Assembly (NCBI GenBank): GCA_025655555.1
Contig: JAHXIQ010000002.1
Coordinates: 434,001 to 498,000 of the forward strand
DNA length: 64,000 nt
DNA from: Candidatus Thiodiazotropha sp. (ex Myrtea sp. 'scaly one' KF741663)
GTDB taxonomy: Bacteria; Pseudomonadota; Gammaproteobacteria; Chromatiales; Chromatiaceae
Direction: 5' to 3'
The position numbers and the translations under genes are program-made. Each line of letters starts with the position of its first letter. Positions within the stretch are counted from its first letter, which is position 1. Shown in pieces: positions 10,930 to 21,267 of this stretch. The notes below the pieces were generated by a model. The model saw only the letters and a program-made list of their open reading frames with translations, did not search any database and had not been told where the DNA came from.

Positions 10930-12969
10930 TCAGAGTATCGGCACAATCAGTAGTGCTACGATGTTGATGATCTTGATTAACGGGTTGATCGCGGGACCGG
11001 CAGTATCTTTGTAGGGGTCGCCGACGGTATCGCCGGTGACTGCCGCTTTGTGGGCGTCGGAACCCTTGCCACCGTGGTTACCGTCTTCGATAAATTTCTT
11101 GGCGTTATCCCAAGCACCGCCACCGGCGGTCATGGAGATGGCTACGAAGAGTCCCGTGACGATGGTGCCGATCAGCAGGCCGCCCAGTGCCTTGGCGCCG
11201 GCATCACCACCCATTAGGGCGCCGACGCCCAGGGCCACTACAATCGGCATCAAGACCGGTAGCAGGGAGGGGATGATCATCTCCTTGATGGCTGACTTGG
11301 TCAGCATGTCGACGGCCCTGCCGTAGTCGGGCTTCTCGCTGTGGTCCATGATGCCGGGTTTCTCACGAAACTGGCGGCGAACCTCATTGACGATGCCACC
11401 AGCTGCACGGCCGACCGCTTCCATGGCCATGGAACCAAACAGGTAGGGCACCAGGCCGCCGATGAAGAGACCAATCAGGACCGCGGGATCTGACAGCTCG
11501 AAGGTGATGGTCTTGCCGGCTTTTTCCAGGGAGCTGGTGAAGTCGGCGAACAGCACCAGGGCGGCGAGACCGGCGGAGCCGATGGCGTACCCCTTGGTCA
11601 CCGCCTTGGTGGTGTTGCCAACGGCATCCAGGGGATCGGTGATATTACGGATTTTCTCATCCAACTCGGCCATCTCGGCTATGCCGCCGGCATTGTCGGT
11701 GATGGGACCGTAGGCATCCAGCGCGACGATAATGCCGGTCATGGAGAGCATCGCGGTGGCCGCGATGGCGATACCATAGATGCCTGCCAGATCATAGGAA
11801 CCCCAGATGGCGGCACAGACGGCCAATACCGGAGCAGCCGTCGCCTTCATGGAGACGCCCAGACCGGCGATGACGTTGGTTCCGTCACCCGTGGTGGAGG
11901 CCTCAGCGATGTGGCGGACCGGCGCATACTCGGTGGAGGTGTAGTACTCGGTGATCACCACCATGGCGGCAGTCAGAATCAGGCCGATCATGGCAGAACC
12001 GAAGAGCTGCATGGTGTTAAAACCACCGACGCCGTTCATCATGGAGTCAGTGACAAAATAGAATGCCACGGCAGCCAGTACACCGGCGACGATCAGCCCC
12101 TTGTAGAGGGCGGGCATCACATTTGTGTCGGTATCCTTGGCCTTGACGAAGAAAGTGCCGATGATCGAGGCAATGATGGAGACACCACCCAGTACCAGCG
12201 GATAGAGCACTGCAGCGGGACCGGCGTCGGCCATCAACAGGCCGCCCAGCAGCATGGTGGCAACCACGGTGACTGCATAGGTTTCGAAAAGATCGGCCGC
12301 CATGCCGGCGCAGTCGCCCACGTTATCACCCACGTTATCGGCGATGACCGCCGGGTTACGGGGATCATCCTCGGGGATACCGGCTTCCACCTTGCCGACG
12401 ATGTCGGCGCCCACATCAGCACCCTTGGTGAAGATGCCGCCGCCGAGTCGTGCGAAGATGGAGATCAGGGAGCCGCCGAAAGCGAGTCCGACGAGTGGAT
12501 GCAGCGGGTCTTCGACACCCATTGCGATCAGGATGGCATAGTAGCCCGCCACGCCGAGCAGGCCCAGTCCGACCACCAGCATGCCGGTGATGGCGCCACC
12601 GCGGAAGGCGATCTGCAGGGCCGCGTTGATGCCCTTGTTGGCAGCCTCGGCGGTACGCAGGTTGGAGCGCACCGAGATGTGCATACCAATGTAGCCAGCG
12701 ATACCGGAGAGGATCGCGCCGATGGCGAAGCCGATGGCGGTGGCGGTACCGAGGAAGTACCAGAGCACGACTAAGAGAATCAAGCCGACGATACCGATGG
12801 TGGTGTATTGGCGGTTGAGATAGGCCTTGGCGCCTTCCTGTATAGCGCCAGCGATCTCTCGCATACGCTCATTACCTTCAGGTTGTGCAAGAATCCATTT
12901 TACGGATATAAAACCGTAGGCGAGTGCTGCAAAGGCACAAGCTAGGGCGAAGATCAGTTCTGTGCTCAC
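10930..12969 (-). CDS. hppA: membrane-bound proton-translocating pyrophosphatase (K+-independent type)
   Basis: 16-TM H+-PPase; '[35 protein letters not shown]'; '[10 protein letters not shown]' Lys characteristic of K+-independent enzymes. GTG start with ggagga SD preferred to ORF start 13026. Confidence 0.95.
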   Translation of the reverse strand: MSTELIFALACAFAALAYGFISVKWILAQPEGNERMREIAGAIQEGAKAYLNRQYTTIGIVGLILLVVLWYFLGTATAIGFAIGAILSGIAGYIGMHISVRSNLRTAEAANKGINAALQIAFRGGAITGMLVVGLGLLGVAGYYAILIAMGVEDPLHPLVGLAFGGSLISIFARLGGGIFTKGADVGADIVGKVEAGIPEDDPRNPAVIADNVGDNVGDCAGMAADLFETYAVTVVATMLLGGLLMADAGPAAVLYPLVLGGVSIIASIIGTFFVKAKDTDTNVMPALYKGLIVAGVLAAVAFYFVTDSMMNGVGGFNTMQLFGSAMIGLILTAAMVVITEYYTSTEYAPVRHIAEASTTGDGTNVIAGLGVSMKATAAPVLAVCAAIWGSYDLAGIYGIAIAATAMLSMTGIIVALDAYGPITDNAGGIAEMAELDEKIRNITDPLDAVGNTTKAVTKGYAIGSAGLAALVLFADFTSSLEKAGKTITFELSDPAVLIGLFIGGLVPYLFGSMAMEAVGRAAGGIVNEVRRQFREKPGIMDHSEKPDYGRAVDMLTKSAIKEMIIPSLLPVLMPIVVALGVGALMGGDAGAKALGGLLIGTIVTGLFVAISMTAGGGAWDNAKKFIEDGNHGGKGSDAHKAAVTGDTVGDPYKDTAGPAINPLIKIINIVALLIVPIL

Positions 12970-13091
12970 TTTAGGGTCCTCCTCAGGATAAAACCATTTT
13001 CTGAAATCTGTTCTGTTGGTCGGCACACCTCCTGAAACCTTTGTCGACGGTATGTGTCAACTCGGGCTGATGCCGGCCTTAGAGGCTAAAC

Positions 13092-13118
13092 AAAAAAGGG
13101 GGCTGTATAGAGCCCCCC
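13092..13118 (-). terminator. terminator between pfp and hppA
   Basis: minus strand gggggctctatacagcccccttttttg hairpin with T-run, 14 nt after pfp stop. Confidence 0.75.
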
Positions 13119-13131
13119 AAGTCGTCGTTTT

Positions 13132-14388
13132 TTATAGTTCGAATGCTTCCAGCTTTTTCGCTACAGCCACGCCCTTCATAGTGACGTAGGCTGGCATTCC
13201 GTTGTCGTTGTAGGGTGGATAGGCCTCGCCCTTGATGAGTGGGTAGAGGTAATCCTTACAGGCCTGGGTGATGCCGAAGCCGTCATCGGTGATGAAATTC
13301 ATCGGCATCATTTTCTCCACATTGGCCACTTCGGAGAGTGGTGCCTCACCGATGCTCCATTTGTAGGGATTCGAGGATTCACGTACCACAGTAGGCATGA
13401 TGGAGTTTTTACCCTCAAGGGCTTTTTCTACAGCCGCCTTACCCAGTGCATAGGCTTGCTCCACATCGGACTCTGAGGCGAGATGACGCGCAGCACGCTG
13501 CAGATAGTCCGCCACCGCCCAATGGAATTTATAGCCCAGGGCATCTTTGATGATGTTGGCCACCACGGGAGCGGCGCCACCCAGCTGGGCATGACCAAAA
13601 GAGTCACGGGTACCCTGCTCGGCGAGAAACTTGCCGTCCGGCCAGTGACAACCTTCGGAAACCACGATGCTGCAGAAGCCGTGCTCTTTGACTTTCGCGT
13701 CGACAGCGGCGAGGAATTTGTCCTGGTCGAATTCCACTTCCGGGAACAGGGTGACGACCGGGATGTTGTTGTCCTCAACCAGTGCGCCGGCGGCTGCGAT
13801 CCAGCCGGCATGGCGGCCCATTACCTCGATGACGAAGATTTTTGTGGAGGTGGCTGCCATGGAGCGTACGTCGAAGGAGGCCTCCAGGGTAGAAACGGCA
13901 ATATATTTGGCCACTGAGCCGAAACCGGGGCAGTTGTCGGTAATCGGCAGATCATTGTCTACGGTCTTGGGCACATGGATAGCCTGTACCGGAAAACCCA
14001 TCTTCTCGGAGAGTTGGGAGACCTTGTAACACGTATCAGCAGAGTCACCGCCGCCGTTGTAGAAGAAGTAGCCGATGTTGTGGGCCTTGAAAAGTTCGAT
14101 CAGACGCTCGTACTCACGCTTGTTCTCTTCCAGGCTTTTGAGCTTGAAGCGGCAGGAGCCGAAGCCGCCTGAGGGTGTGTGCTTGAGTGCTGCGATATCC
14201 TCAGCGGACTCGGCGCTGGTATCGATCAGGTCTTCGGTCAGGGCGCCGATGATACCGTTGCGACCGGCATAGACGTTGGCAATCTTGTCCGGATGTTGGC
14301 GGGCGGTCTCGATGACGCCCGCAGCGGAGGCGTTGATAACGGCGGTCACACCGCCGGACTGTGCATAGAAAGCATTTTTAGCTGTCAT
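13132..14388 (-). CDS. pfp: pyrophosphate--fructose-6-phosphate 1-phosphotransferase (PPi-PFK)
   Basis: 'YNGGGDSADTCYKV', 'PKTVDNDLP' (Lys typical of PPi-dependent enzymes), 'EVMGRHAGWIAAA'. Confidence 0.93.
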   Translation of the reverse strand: MTAKNAFYAQSGGVTAVINASAAGVIETARQHPDKIANVYAGRNGIIGALTEDLIDTSAESAEDIAALKHTPSGGFGSCRFKLKSLEENKREYERLIELFKAHNIGYFFYNGGGDSADTCYKVSQLSEKMGFPVQAIHVPKTVDNDLPITDNCPGFGSVAKYIAVSTLEASFDVRSMAATSTKIFVIEVMGRHAGWIAAAGALVEDNNIPVVTLFPEVEFDQDKFLAAVDAKVKEHGFCSIVVSEGCHWPDGKFLAEQGTRDSFGHAQLGGAAPVVANIIKDALGYKFHWAVADYLQRAARHLASESDVEQAYALGKAAVEKALEGKNSIMPTVVRESSNPYKWSIGEAPLSEVANVEKMMPMNFITDDGFGITQACKDYLYPLIKGEAYPPYNDNGMPAYVTMKGVAVAKKLEAFEL

Positions 14389-14439
14389 TATTTTATGATC
14401 CCCTTCTTGTAATCAAAATCTTGGTTTTTTCTGCGTAGT

Positions 14440-14808
14440 TTAGATGTCGCCTCGCTCCTTGGCCTCGTAGTCAGCCTGGGCTTGAAGCAGAGAGACGATG
14501 CACTCGGTCAGGTCGTCGTATTCATGCACGCCGGTGCCGTATTGTTGATATCCCCGATAGAAAAACTGGCAGCGGTACTTGCGGCTGCCGGTCTTGAAGA
14601 TGATGAAGTTGCAGCCCTCTGCGTCCCAATAGACGACCGGGCAGCTGGTCAATTCCCGATCCGATGGCATCAGCCGTATCTCGGCATCGGCGATCTGGGT
14701 CTCCACCTTTTGCCCATAGCGTTCCACCAGGGTGGTATCGATAACCCAGTGCTCAGATTCAGTGATATCCGGAATTTCAGGCATGAAGGACACTCTGCGA
14801 TCATTCAA
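14440..14808 (-). CDS. conserved hypothetical protein
   Basis: 122-aa ORF in good coding context upstream of pfp; no recognised domain. Confidence 0.6.
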   Translation of the reverse strand: MNDRRVSFMPEIPDITESEHWVIDTTLVERYGQKVETQIADAEIRLMPSDRELTSCPVVYWDAEGCNFIIFKTGSRKYRCQFFYRGYQQYGTGVHEYDDLTECIVSLLQAQADYEAKERGDI

Positions 14809-14971
14809 AACGCGAGGCGGTGAAGAATAATCTAATTGACCCCTTTAGTACACATGAACTCAGTTCCAGCCGTGGTCACATCAGCACCTCATAGATCTAT
14901 CGGTTGATGAACCGACGTATAAGACTGATGATTAAGTTACAACTGAATCCACACTTGTTTTGGAATAGAGT

Positions 14972-14995
14972 CCGTAAAGTCCGTTGACTTTACGG
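14972..14995. repeat. perfect inverted repeat (10-bp stem, 4-nt loop)
   Basis: CCGTAAAGTC-CGTT-GACTTTACGG. Confidence 0.85.
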
Positions 14996-15001
14996 GAAAT
15001 G

Positions 15002-15043
15002 TTGGATTAGCTTACCCAAGCTTGCTGGCAGCGGCTAATCCAA
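15002..15043. repeat. inverted repeat TTGGATTAGC ... GCTAATCCAA
   Basis: 10-bp perfect arms around 22-nt loop, immediately following previous hairpin. Confidence 0.8.
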
Positions 15044-15150
15044 AACTTGGATGTAGCCATGGAATTTCCTAATTGATAACAACAAAAGCAGTTCTAAAGT
15101 TCTTGAAAATCTCGCTTTAAACATGAAGTGCGGCAGTCATGAAACCTACC

Positions 15151-15179
15151 TTTACAGCTGTAATTAACTGAATTATATG
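15151..15179 (+). promoter_or_regulatory. sigma70-like promoter TTTACA-N17-TATATG
   Basis: -35/-10 at canonical spacing, about 50 bp upstream of 15230 ORF. Confidence 0.5.
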
Positions 15180-15229
15180 GAAAACCCGTTCAGCTAAGGA
15201 TAACCGGTCCGTGCTTTTGAGGAGTTGGG

Positions 15230-16738
15230 ATGAGGATAGTGATACTGGGCGCGCCAGGCGCTGGTAAGAGAGCCCAGACGGCTTTGATGGCTGAAAAGTA
15301 TGGGCTGATTTCACTGACCACCAGCGAGTTGGTGAAAAAGGTGATGGCTGAAGAGGGTGGTCATGGCCCTCAGCTTCGAATGTTGCAGCAAGCGGGACAA
15401 CCGGTGCCGGAGGACCTTCTTCTCACTCTGTTGCAGGAGCGCCTGCAGCAACCGGATATGCGTGACGGCTTCATCCTCAATGGCTTTCCCCGCAATCTTC
15501 TGCAGGCCCTTACCCTGGATGAAGCATTGGCTGAGTTGGATCAGCCCCTCGATATGGTTCTGTTCATCCAAATAGAGACAGACGCCCTGATGGAACGCCT
15601 CGTTGGGCGACGCACCTGCAGATCCTGCGGGGCAACCTTCAATATCTATACCAATCCCCCAGTCGTGGATGATATCTGTGATCTCTGCGGCGGTCGGCTG
15701 CATCAGCGTGCTGACGACAACGAAGAGACGGTTAGCACTCGACTGCATGTATTTGATCATCTGACCGCTGCTCTGTTGGATCACTACGGCAAGCAGGGGA
15801 AAGTGGTTCGGGTCGATGGTGATGATCAGGCTAAACAAGTATTTGGCCGTACCAGTCGGGAGGTTGAGAAGTTTTTAAAGCAGCGAAAAGCCGCTAAGAC
15901 AGATACGCCTCAGCGGGAAGAAACAACGCATGCGCCTGAAGTCATTGAGAATAAGGTGGTTTCCCAGCCCGCTTCAAAGCCACAGCCCAAGGTTAAGGCG
16001 CCCTCTGGTACCAGAAAAACTTCTAGTACCTCACCCACAGCGGTCCAAAAGAGTGAGGCAAAAGCGCAAACCAAGAAAAAACCAGCTACTGCCAAAAAAG
16101 TCAGCAAGCCGCTGGCCCGGACTAGCGGGAAAAGTACTCAGGCCACCGCTGGAAAGACGTCAGGGACAAAGCCGGGTGTGAAAAAGACGCTGAAAAAGAA
16201 AAAAGTTACTGCAAAAATCTCAAAATCCAAGAAGAAGGTAGTCAGTAAATCAGTAAAACGGAAAGCTGCATCAGTCAAGAAAAAGACGAAGACGAAGACA
16301 GCTAAAGCGACATCAGTGAAAAAGCGGCTAGTGGCAAAAAAGGTGCTTTCTAAAAAGTCTGTGAGTAAGAAAAAATCAGTTAAGTCAAAGGCTTCCGTTA
16401 AGAAAAAGGCTGTTCTGAAAAAGAATTCAAAACGTCCGGTGGCTAAAAAGAAGCGGGTAGCCAAACCTGCCAAAAAGGTAGCCAGAACTTCGTCTGTTGC
16501 CGTTAAAAAGCAGAAGAAAGCCGTGACCGGCAAGAAAAAGCCAGTCAAAAAGCCGGTGACAAAGTCGAAGAAAAAGGTTGTCACGCAGAAAAAAGTTACC
16601 AAGAAGACCCATAAAAAAAGGGTGACTTTGCCAAAGACGGCAGCCAAGAAGAGCACCAAGAAAAAAGTGGCCAAGAAGGTGGCCGCCAAAAAGCGGGCAG
16701 TGAAGAAAAAAACGACTAAACGCCCAAGTCGCCGCTAA
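15230..16738 (+). CDS. adenylate kinase-like domain fused to histone H1-like Lys/Ala-rich C-terminal tail
   Basis: 'MRIVILGAPGAGKRAQT', 'NGFPRN', 'VGRRTCRSCG...CDLCGG' zinc LID, 'RADDNEETVSTRL'; residues ~225-502 are repeats of KKK/VAKK/AKK. Confidence 0.88.
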   Translation: MRIVILGAPGAGKRAQTALMAEKYGLISLTTSELVKKVMAEEGGHGPQLRMLQQAGQPVPEDLLLTLLQERLQQPDMRDGFILNGFPRNLLQALTLDEALAELDQPLDMVLFIQIETDALMERLVGRRTCRSCGATFNIYTNPPVVDDICDLCGGRLHQRADDNEETVSTRLHVFDHLTAALLDHYGKQGKVVRVDGDDQAKQVFGRTSREVEKFLKQRKAAKTDTPQREETTHAPEVIENKVVSQPASKPQPKVKAPSGTRKTSSTSPTAVQKSEAKAQTKKKPATAKKVSKPLARTSGKSTQATAGKTSGTKPGVKKTLKKKKVTAKISKSKKKVVSKSVKRKAASVKKKTKTKTAKATSVKKRLVAKKVLSKKSVSKKKSVKSKASVKKKAVLKKNSKRPVAKKKRVAKPAKKVARTSSVAVKKQKKAVTGKKKPVKKPVTKSKKKVVTQKKVTKKTHKKRVTLPKTAAKKSTKKKVAKKVAAKKRAVKKKTTKRPSRR

Positions 16739-16804
16739 CAATGCAGGCGACCAGCCTGGTGAGATCTACCGGAACAGGCCGGTAACAGGTGTTGAGCCGA
16801 CAGT

Positions 16805-17332
16805 TCAGCTGCGGGAAGCGCGCTGGAATTCGGTCCCCTTACAACCTGAGCAGGGTGGAATGTGCCCGGTCTTCTTGAAGTGCATCTCCTTACTGCAGCC
16901 TGAGCATACCAGGGTACCTGGGCCAGTTATCTCTCCCGTATGGTAGAGGGATGAACGCGAGGCCCTCTGTGCCAGTTTTGCCAGTTCCAGCTTGGTCTGA
17001 TCGGCCACACCAGTGAACATCTCCAGCATGCGATTTTCAACCTGCTGTACATCGAAGCGCCACCAGGCAGACATCTGCTCGCCGGTTTCCAGCAGGTAAT
17101 CGGCGGCATCTTTCATGTCCCGCTCCACATAGCCGGCGACTTTTTCCGCTTCCTCCCGGCTCAGTTCACCGAGTTCGACCATCTTTTCCCGTGCATCGTC
17201 CAGATACTCTTTTATTCCCGGCAAAGCATTTTCTTTGGCGGAATCGATGGCCTCATGCACTTCTTGTAAAATTTTGTCATAGGCAGCAGCCAATTTATCG
17301 AAGGGATATTGATCGTGTTGTGATTCAGGCAT
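16805..17332 (-). CDS. YbeL/DUF1451-like zinc-ribbon protein
   Basis: C-terminal 'GTLVCSGCSKEMHFKKTGHIPPCSGCKGTEF' zinc ribbon; located by leuS as ybeL in enterics. Confidence 0.82.
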   Translation of the reverse strand: MPESQHDQYPFDKLAAAYDKILQEVHEAIDSAKENALPGIKEYLDDAREKMVELGELSREEAEKVAGYVERDMKDAADYLLETGEQMSAWWRFDVQQVENRMLEMFTGVADQTKLELAKLAQRASRSSLYHTGEITGPGTLVCSGCSKEMHFKKTGHIPPCSGCKGTEFQRASRS

Positions 17333-17461
17333 ACTTCGCTCCTCACGGTCAGCCGTCGTTTCTGATGCGCTCTATCTCAATGATGGCCGATATGGCGTGT
17401 TTAGCAACCCACGAACCAGGGAGTGGTTCAAGCAACCGATTCTCCGGCCGATAAATTTGTT

Positions 17462-17884
17462 ATGGAACAACGAGATCTCAACCTGTTTCGGGAAAGCCTG
17501 GCGCGTGTAACCGTGTCTGATGACTTTTTCGATAGTTTTTACGACCATTTCATGGCGCAGTCTGAAGAGATAGCCGGTTTTTTTCATCGCCAGGATATGG
17601 CGCAATTGAAGCACAAACTGAAAGAGACCCTGCAGATGGTTGCCGATACCGTCGAAGGCCGTCCCGGTCTGGAGCTGTATATGGAGATGCTAGGACGCAT
17701 ACACCAGCGCCTTCATGTGGAGCGTCGCCATTTCTCAATGTGGCAAGCTGCTCTGGTCGAGACCGTGGCGGTGTTTGATGATCACTACGATGATCAGGTT
17801 GAGACTGCCTGGTTCCGGGTGATCGACTCGGTCATTGAAATTGTGTTCAGTGCCCTGAGCCAACCCCATCAACAGGCTTCCTGA
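17462..17884 (+). CDS. globin-like protein
   Basis: 'LFRESLARVTVSDDFFDSFYDHFMAQSEEIAGFF' ... 'RIHQRLHVERRHFSMWQAALVETV' globin-like pattern. Confidence 0.75.
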   Translation: MEQRDLNLFRESLARVTVSDDFFDSFYDHFMAQSEEIAGFFHRQDMAQLKHKLKETLQMVADTVEGRPGLELYMEMLGRIHQRLHVERRHFSMWQAALVETVAVFDDHYDDQVETAWFRVIDSVIEIVFSALSQPHQQAS

Positions 17885-17996
17885 GAAGCTTTCCAGAGAC
17901 ACTTTGGGTGAGTTGACACCCTCTCATGCTTTTTGAAACCTGAAGGCTGCGGTATCCTTGCCCGTTTCCCGTTCCAACCGAGATTCAGGCCAACCC

Positions 17997-20582
17997 ATGC
18001 AGAAGTACGAACCCGCCAATATAGAGCGTCAGGTCCAGCAACACTGGGAGGAGAGTGGCACCTTCGAGGTCAGCGAGGATGCTGGTAAGGAGAAATTCTA
18101 CTGTCTCGCCATGTTTCCCTATCCCAGTGGCAAGCTGCACATGGGGCATGTGCGCAACTACACCATCAGTGACGTGATCGCCCGCTACCAGCGCATGCTG
18201 GGAAAGAATGTATTACAGCCCATGGGCTGGGATGCTTTTGGCCTGCCCGCGGAGAATGCTGCGTTAAAGAACAAAGTCGCCCCTGCCGGCTGGACCTACG
18301 ACAACATCAATTACATGAAGGGCCAGTTGAATCGGCTCGGCTTTGCCTACGACTGGCAGCGGGAATTGGCCACCTGTCAGCCCGACTACTACAAATGGGA
18401 GCAGTGGCTCTTTACAGAGTTATATAAAAAGGGCCTGGTCTACCGCAGGCATGCGGTCGTCAACTGGGATCCGGTGGATCAGACCGTACTGGCCAATGAA
18501 CAGGTTATCGACGGTCGCGGTTGGCGCTCCGGTGCGCTGGTGGAGCGGCGGGAGATCCCTCAGTGGTTCATCAAAATCACAGAGTATGCCGACGAGTTGC
18601 TCGACGAGATCGACAATCTGACAGGCTGGCCGGACCAGGTGCGAACCATGCAACGCAACTGGATAGGACGTTCTTTCGGCGTACAGATGGACTTCGATAT
18701 CGAAGGTTCTGATGAGACCCTCACCATCTACACCACCCGGCCCGATACCCTGATGGGCGTCACCTATGTGGCGGTGGCTGGGGAACATCCGCTGGCCCTG
18801 AAGGCGGCAGAAGGCGACAAAGCGCTTGCTGATTTTGTCGAAGAGTGCCGCCAGGGAGGCACCTCTGAAGCAGAATTGGAGACCATTGAAAAGAAGGGCA
18901 TGCCCTTGGGCGTTAACGCCATTCATCCGGTCAGCGGAGAGTCGGTGCCGATCTATGCCGCCAATTTTGTACTCATGGGCTATGGCACCGGTGCGGTGAT
19001 GGCGGTACCGGGTCATGATGAGCGGGATCATGCGTTCGCACAGAAGTATGGGGTGCCCATCAAACAAGTGATTCACCCGGTTGATGGTTCGACTGTCGAT
19101 ATCCAGGCTGCGGCCTATATCGAAAAGGGTGTGTTGCAGGACTCAGGGCCGTTCAACGGTCTGACCTCAGAAGCTGCCTTCGACGCCATCGCCGAGTGGC
19201 TGCAGGAACGGGGCAAGGGTGAGAAGACCAAAAACTTCCGTCTACGTGACTGGGGAGTCTCCCGTCAGCGTTATTGGGGCACGCCGATCCCCATGATTCA
19301 CTGCGATGACTGTGGCATCGTACCGGTGCCCCTCGAGGATCTGCCGGTACTGCTACCGGAAGATATTGTCTACGACGAAAATACCATCAATCCGATCAAG
19401 AACAACCCGGATTTCTCTGACTGTGCCTGTCCCCAGTGTGGTGGCAAGGCCCAACGTGAGACCGACACTTTCGATACCTTCATGGAGTCGAGCTGGTACT
19501 ACGCCCGTTTCACCTGCCCGGGCGCCGATACCATGCTCGACGAACGCGCCGACTACTGGTTGCCGGTGGACCACTACATCGGTGGTATCGAGCACGCAGT
19601 GCTGCATCTACTTTACGCACGCTTCTACCACAAGCTGCTGCGCGATGCGGGCCTGGTGAAGAGCAATGAGCCTTTCACCCGTCTGCTGACCCAGGGCATG
19701 GTGGTGGCTGATACCTACTACCGGGACCAGCCCGACGGCTCCAAACACTGGTACAACCCGACAGAGGTCGATGTCGAGCATGACGAGAAAGGGCGTCCAC
19801 TTTCAGCCAAGCTGAGAGAAGATGGTCAGCCGGTGGTGATCGGCGGTATCGAGAAGATGTCGAAGTCGAAGAACAACGGGGTCGATCCCCAGACACTGAT
19901 CGACCGCTACGGCGCCGATACGGTAAGGCTCTATACCATGTTCACCTCACCCCCCGATCAATCCCTGGAATGGAATGACGAGGGCGTGGAGGGGGCGCAT
20001 CGTTTCCTTAAGCGCGTCTGGGCACTGGCCGATGCCAACCGGGATAAGTTGGCGGCAATGGGCGACGGCGCTATTCATACCGAGTTCGATGAGGCTCAGA
20101 AGGCAGTCCGCCGGGAGATCCACGAAGCGCTCAAGAAGGCCCTGTTCGATTATGACAGGCAACAGTTCAATACGGTTGTGTCAGCCTGCATGAGCATGAT
20201 CAACGCCCTCTATAAACTGGGCCAGAGTGATGCTGATCTGGCATTACTCAAGGAGGGGCTGCGTCTGGTGATTTGCCTGCTTGGTCCAATTGCGCCCCAT
20301 CTCACTCACACGCTCTGGCGGGATCTGGGCTATGGTGATGAAATTCTTGATGCCCAGTGGCCGCAGCCTGATGAAGAGGCACTCAAGCAGGAGAGCATCC
20401 AGTACGTGGTGCAGGTCAATGGCAAGGTACGGGCCAAGATTCAGGTGCCGGCAGAGGCCGACAAGGCGACTGCCGAGACGATCGCGCGGGAGAACGAGAA
20501 TGTGCAGCGATTCATCGGAGACGCCACCGTGCGCAAAGTGATCGTGGTGCCAAACAAACTGGTGAATATCGTTGCTAACTAA
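17997..20582 (+). CDS. leuS: leucyl-tRNA synthetase
   Basis: '[14 protein letters not shown]' (HIGH), '[13 protein letters not shown]' (KMSKS), editing domain. Confidence 0.98.
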   Translation: MQKYEPANIERQVQQHWEESGTFEVSEDAGKEKFYCLAMFPYPSGKLHMGHVRNYTISDVIARYQRMLGKNVLQPMGWDAFGLPAENAALKNKVAPAGWTYDNINYMKGQLNRLGFAYDWQRELATCQPDYYKWEQWLFTELYKKGLVYRRHAVVNWDPVDQTVLANEQVIDGRGWRSGALVERREIPQWFIKITEYADELLDEIDNLTGWPDQVRTMQRNWIGRSFGVQMDFDIEGSDETLTIYTTRPDTLMGVTYVAVAGEHPLALKAAEGDKALADFVEECRQGGTSEAELETIEKKGMPLGVNAIHPVSGESVPIYAANFVLMGYGTGAVMAVPGHDERDHAFAQKYGVPIKQVIHPVDGSTVDIQAAAYIEKGVLQDSGPFNGLTSEAAFDAIAEWLQERGKGEKTKNFRLRDWGVSRQRYWGTPIPMIHCDDCGIVPVPLEDLPVLLPEDIVYDENTINPIKNNPDFSDCACPQCGGKAQRETDTFDTFMESSWYYARFTCPGADTMLDERADYWLPVDHYIGGIEHAVLHLLYARFYHKLLRDAGLVKSNEPFTRLLTQGMVVADTYYRDQPDGSKHWYNPTEVDVEHDEKGRPLSAKLREDGQPVVIGGIEKMSKSKNNGVDPQTLIDRYGADTVRLYTMFTSPPDQSLEWNDEGVEGAHRFLKRVWALADANRDKLAAMGDGAIHTEFDEAQKAVRREIHEALKKALFDYDRQQFNTVVSACMSMINALYKLGQSDADLALLKEGLRLVICLLGPIAPHLTHTLWRDLGYGDEILDAQWPQPDEEALKQESIQYVVQVNGKVRAKIQVPAEADKATAETIARENENVQRFIGDATVRKVIVVPNKLVNIVAN

Positions 20583-20598
20583 TTCGCAGGATCGTGTC

Positions 20599-21090
20599 AT
20601 GGCCTTCCAGAGACTCAGTCTGCTGCTGATGGTGCTGTCTCTTTCGGCGTGTGGCTTCCACCTCAAGGGTTATCAGCAGGAGGCATCACCGGCATTGGAC
20701 GATCTTTTTGTGATTGGCGGTGATCAGCGCAATACCTTGGCCGGCATGCTACAACGCAATCTTCGCATAGCCGGTGTGAATTTAGCCGACAACACGGAAT
20801 CGGCCCGCAATCGGTTGCAGATAGTTCAGGAGCAGATGAAGAGTCGCGTGCTGGCTGTGGATGCCAGTGGGAAGGCTCTCGATTCCGAATTCCGGCTGTT
20901 GGCGGGGTTCCGCCTGACTCCCGCCTCGGGTGAATCCCAGGAGGTGCAGAGTCTGGAACTGGTGCGGCAACTCAGCTACAGCGGCACCGATGAGTTGGGT
21001 CAGCGCAATGAGGCGGCGCTCTTGATGGAGGATATGCGCAACGAGATGGCCAATCAGATCATCCGCCGGCTGGAAGCTCAACTCGATTAG
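20599..21090 (+). CDS. lptE: LPS assembly lipoprotein LptE
   Basis: lipobox 'LSLSACGFHLKG' and position leuS-lptE-holA. Confidence 0.93.
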   Translation: MAFQRLSLLLMVLSLSACGFHLKGYQQEASPALDDLFVIGGDQRNTLAGMLQRNLRIAGVNLADNTESARNRLQIVQEQMKSRVLAVDASGKALDSEFRLLAGFRLTPASGESQEVQSLELVRQLSYSGTDELGQRNEAALLMEDMRNEMANQIIRRLEAQLD

Positions 21091-21115
21091 CGAAGGTCCG
21101 GCCGCGAACAACACT

Positions 21116-21219
21116 TATAACGCAAAGTGCGCAGAGGAACGCAATGAGTGCAAAGGTAATCAATTGGTTTACTTAAAATCTTTGCTCCCTTCGCGTTTCA
21201 TAGCGATCTTTGCGTTATA
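21116..21219. repeat. MITE-like imperfect inverted repeat, 40-bp arms
   Basis: TATAACGCAAAG ... CTTTGCGTTATA termini; arms 21116-21155 and 21180-21219 match at 30/40 positions; 24-nt loop. Confidence 0.85.
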
Positions 21220-21267
21220 TTATTTTGGCGTTTATGCACGGACACTGGACTAAGGCTTGTCAATACT

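Noticed and set aside
11911-12774. 287-aa + strand ORF antisense to hppA
   Set aside because: His/Asp/Gly-rich translation typical of antisense reading of a high-GC membrane protein gene; hppA is unambiguous.
16138-16689. 183-aa Phe-rich minus ORF
   Set aside because: Antisense of the Lys-rich repeat tail (AAG/AAA read as CTT/TTT = Leu/Phe); artefact.
16006-16738. Lys-rich region considered as a possible tandem repeat or assembly artefact
   Set aside because: Codon usage varies between repeats, frame is open throughout, and the reading continues directly from the Adk-like domain; a genuine coding tail is more likely.
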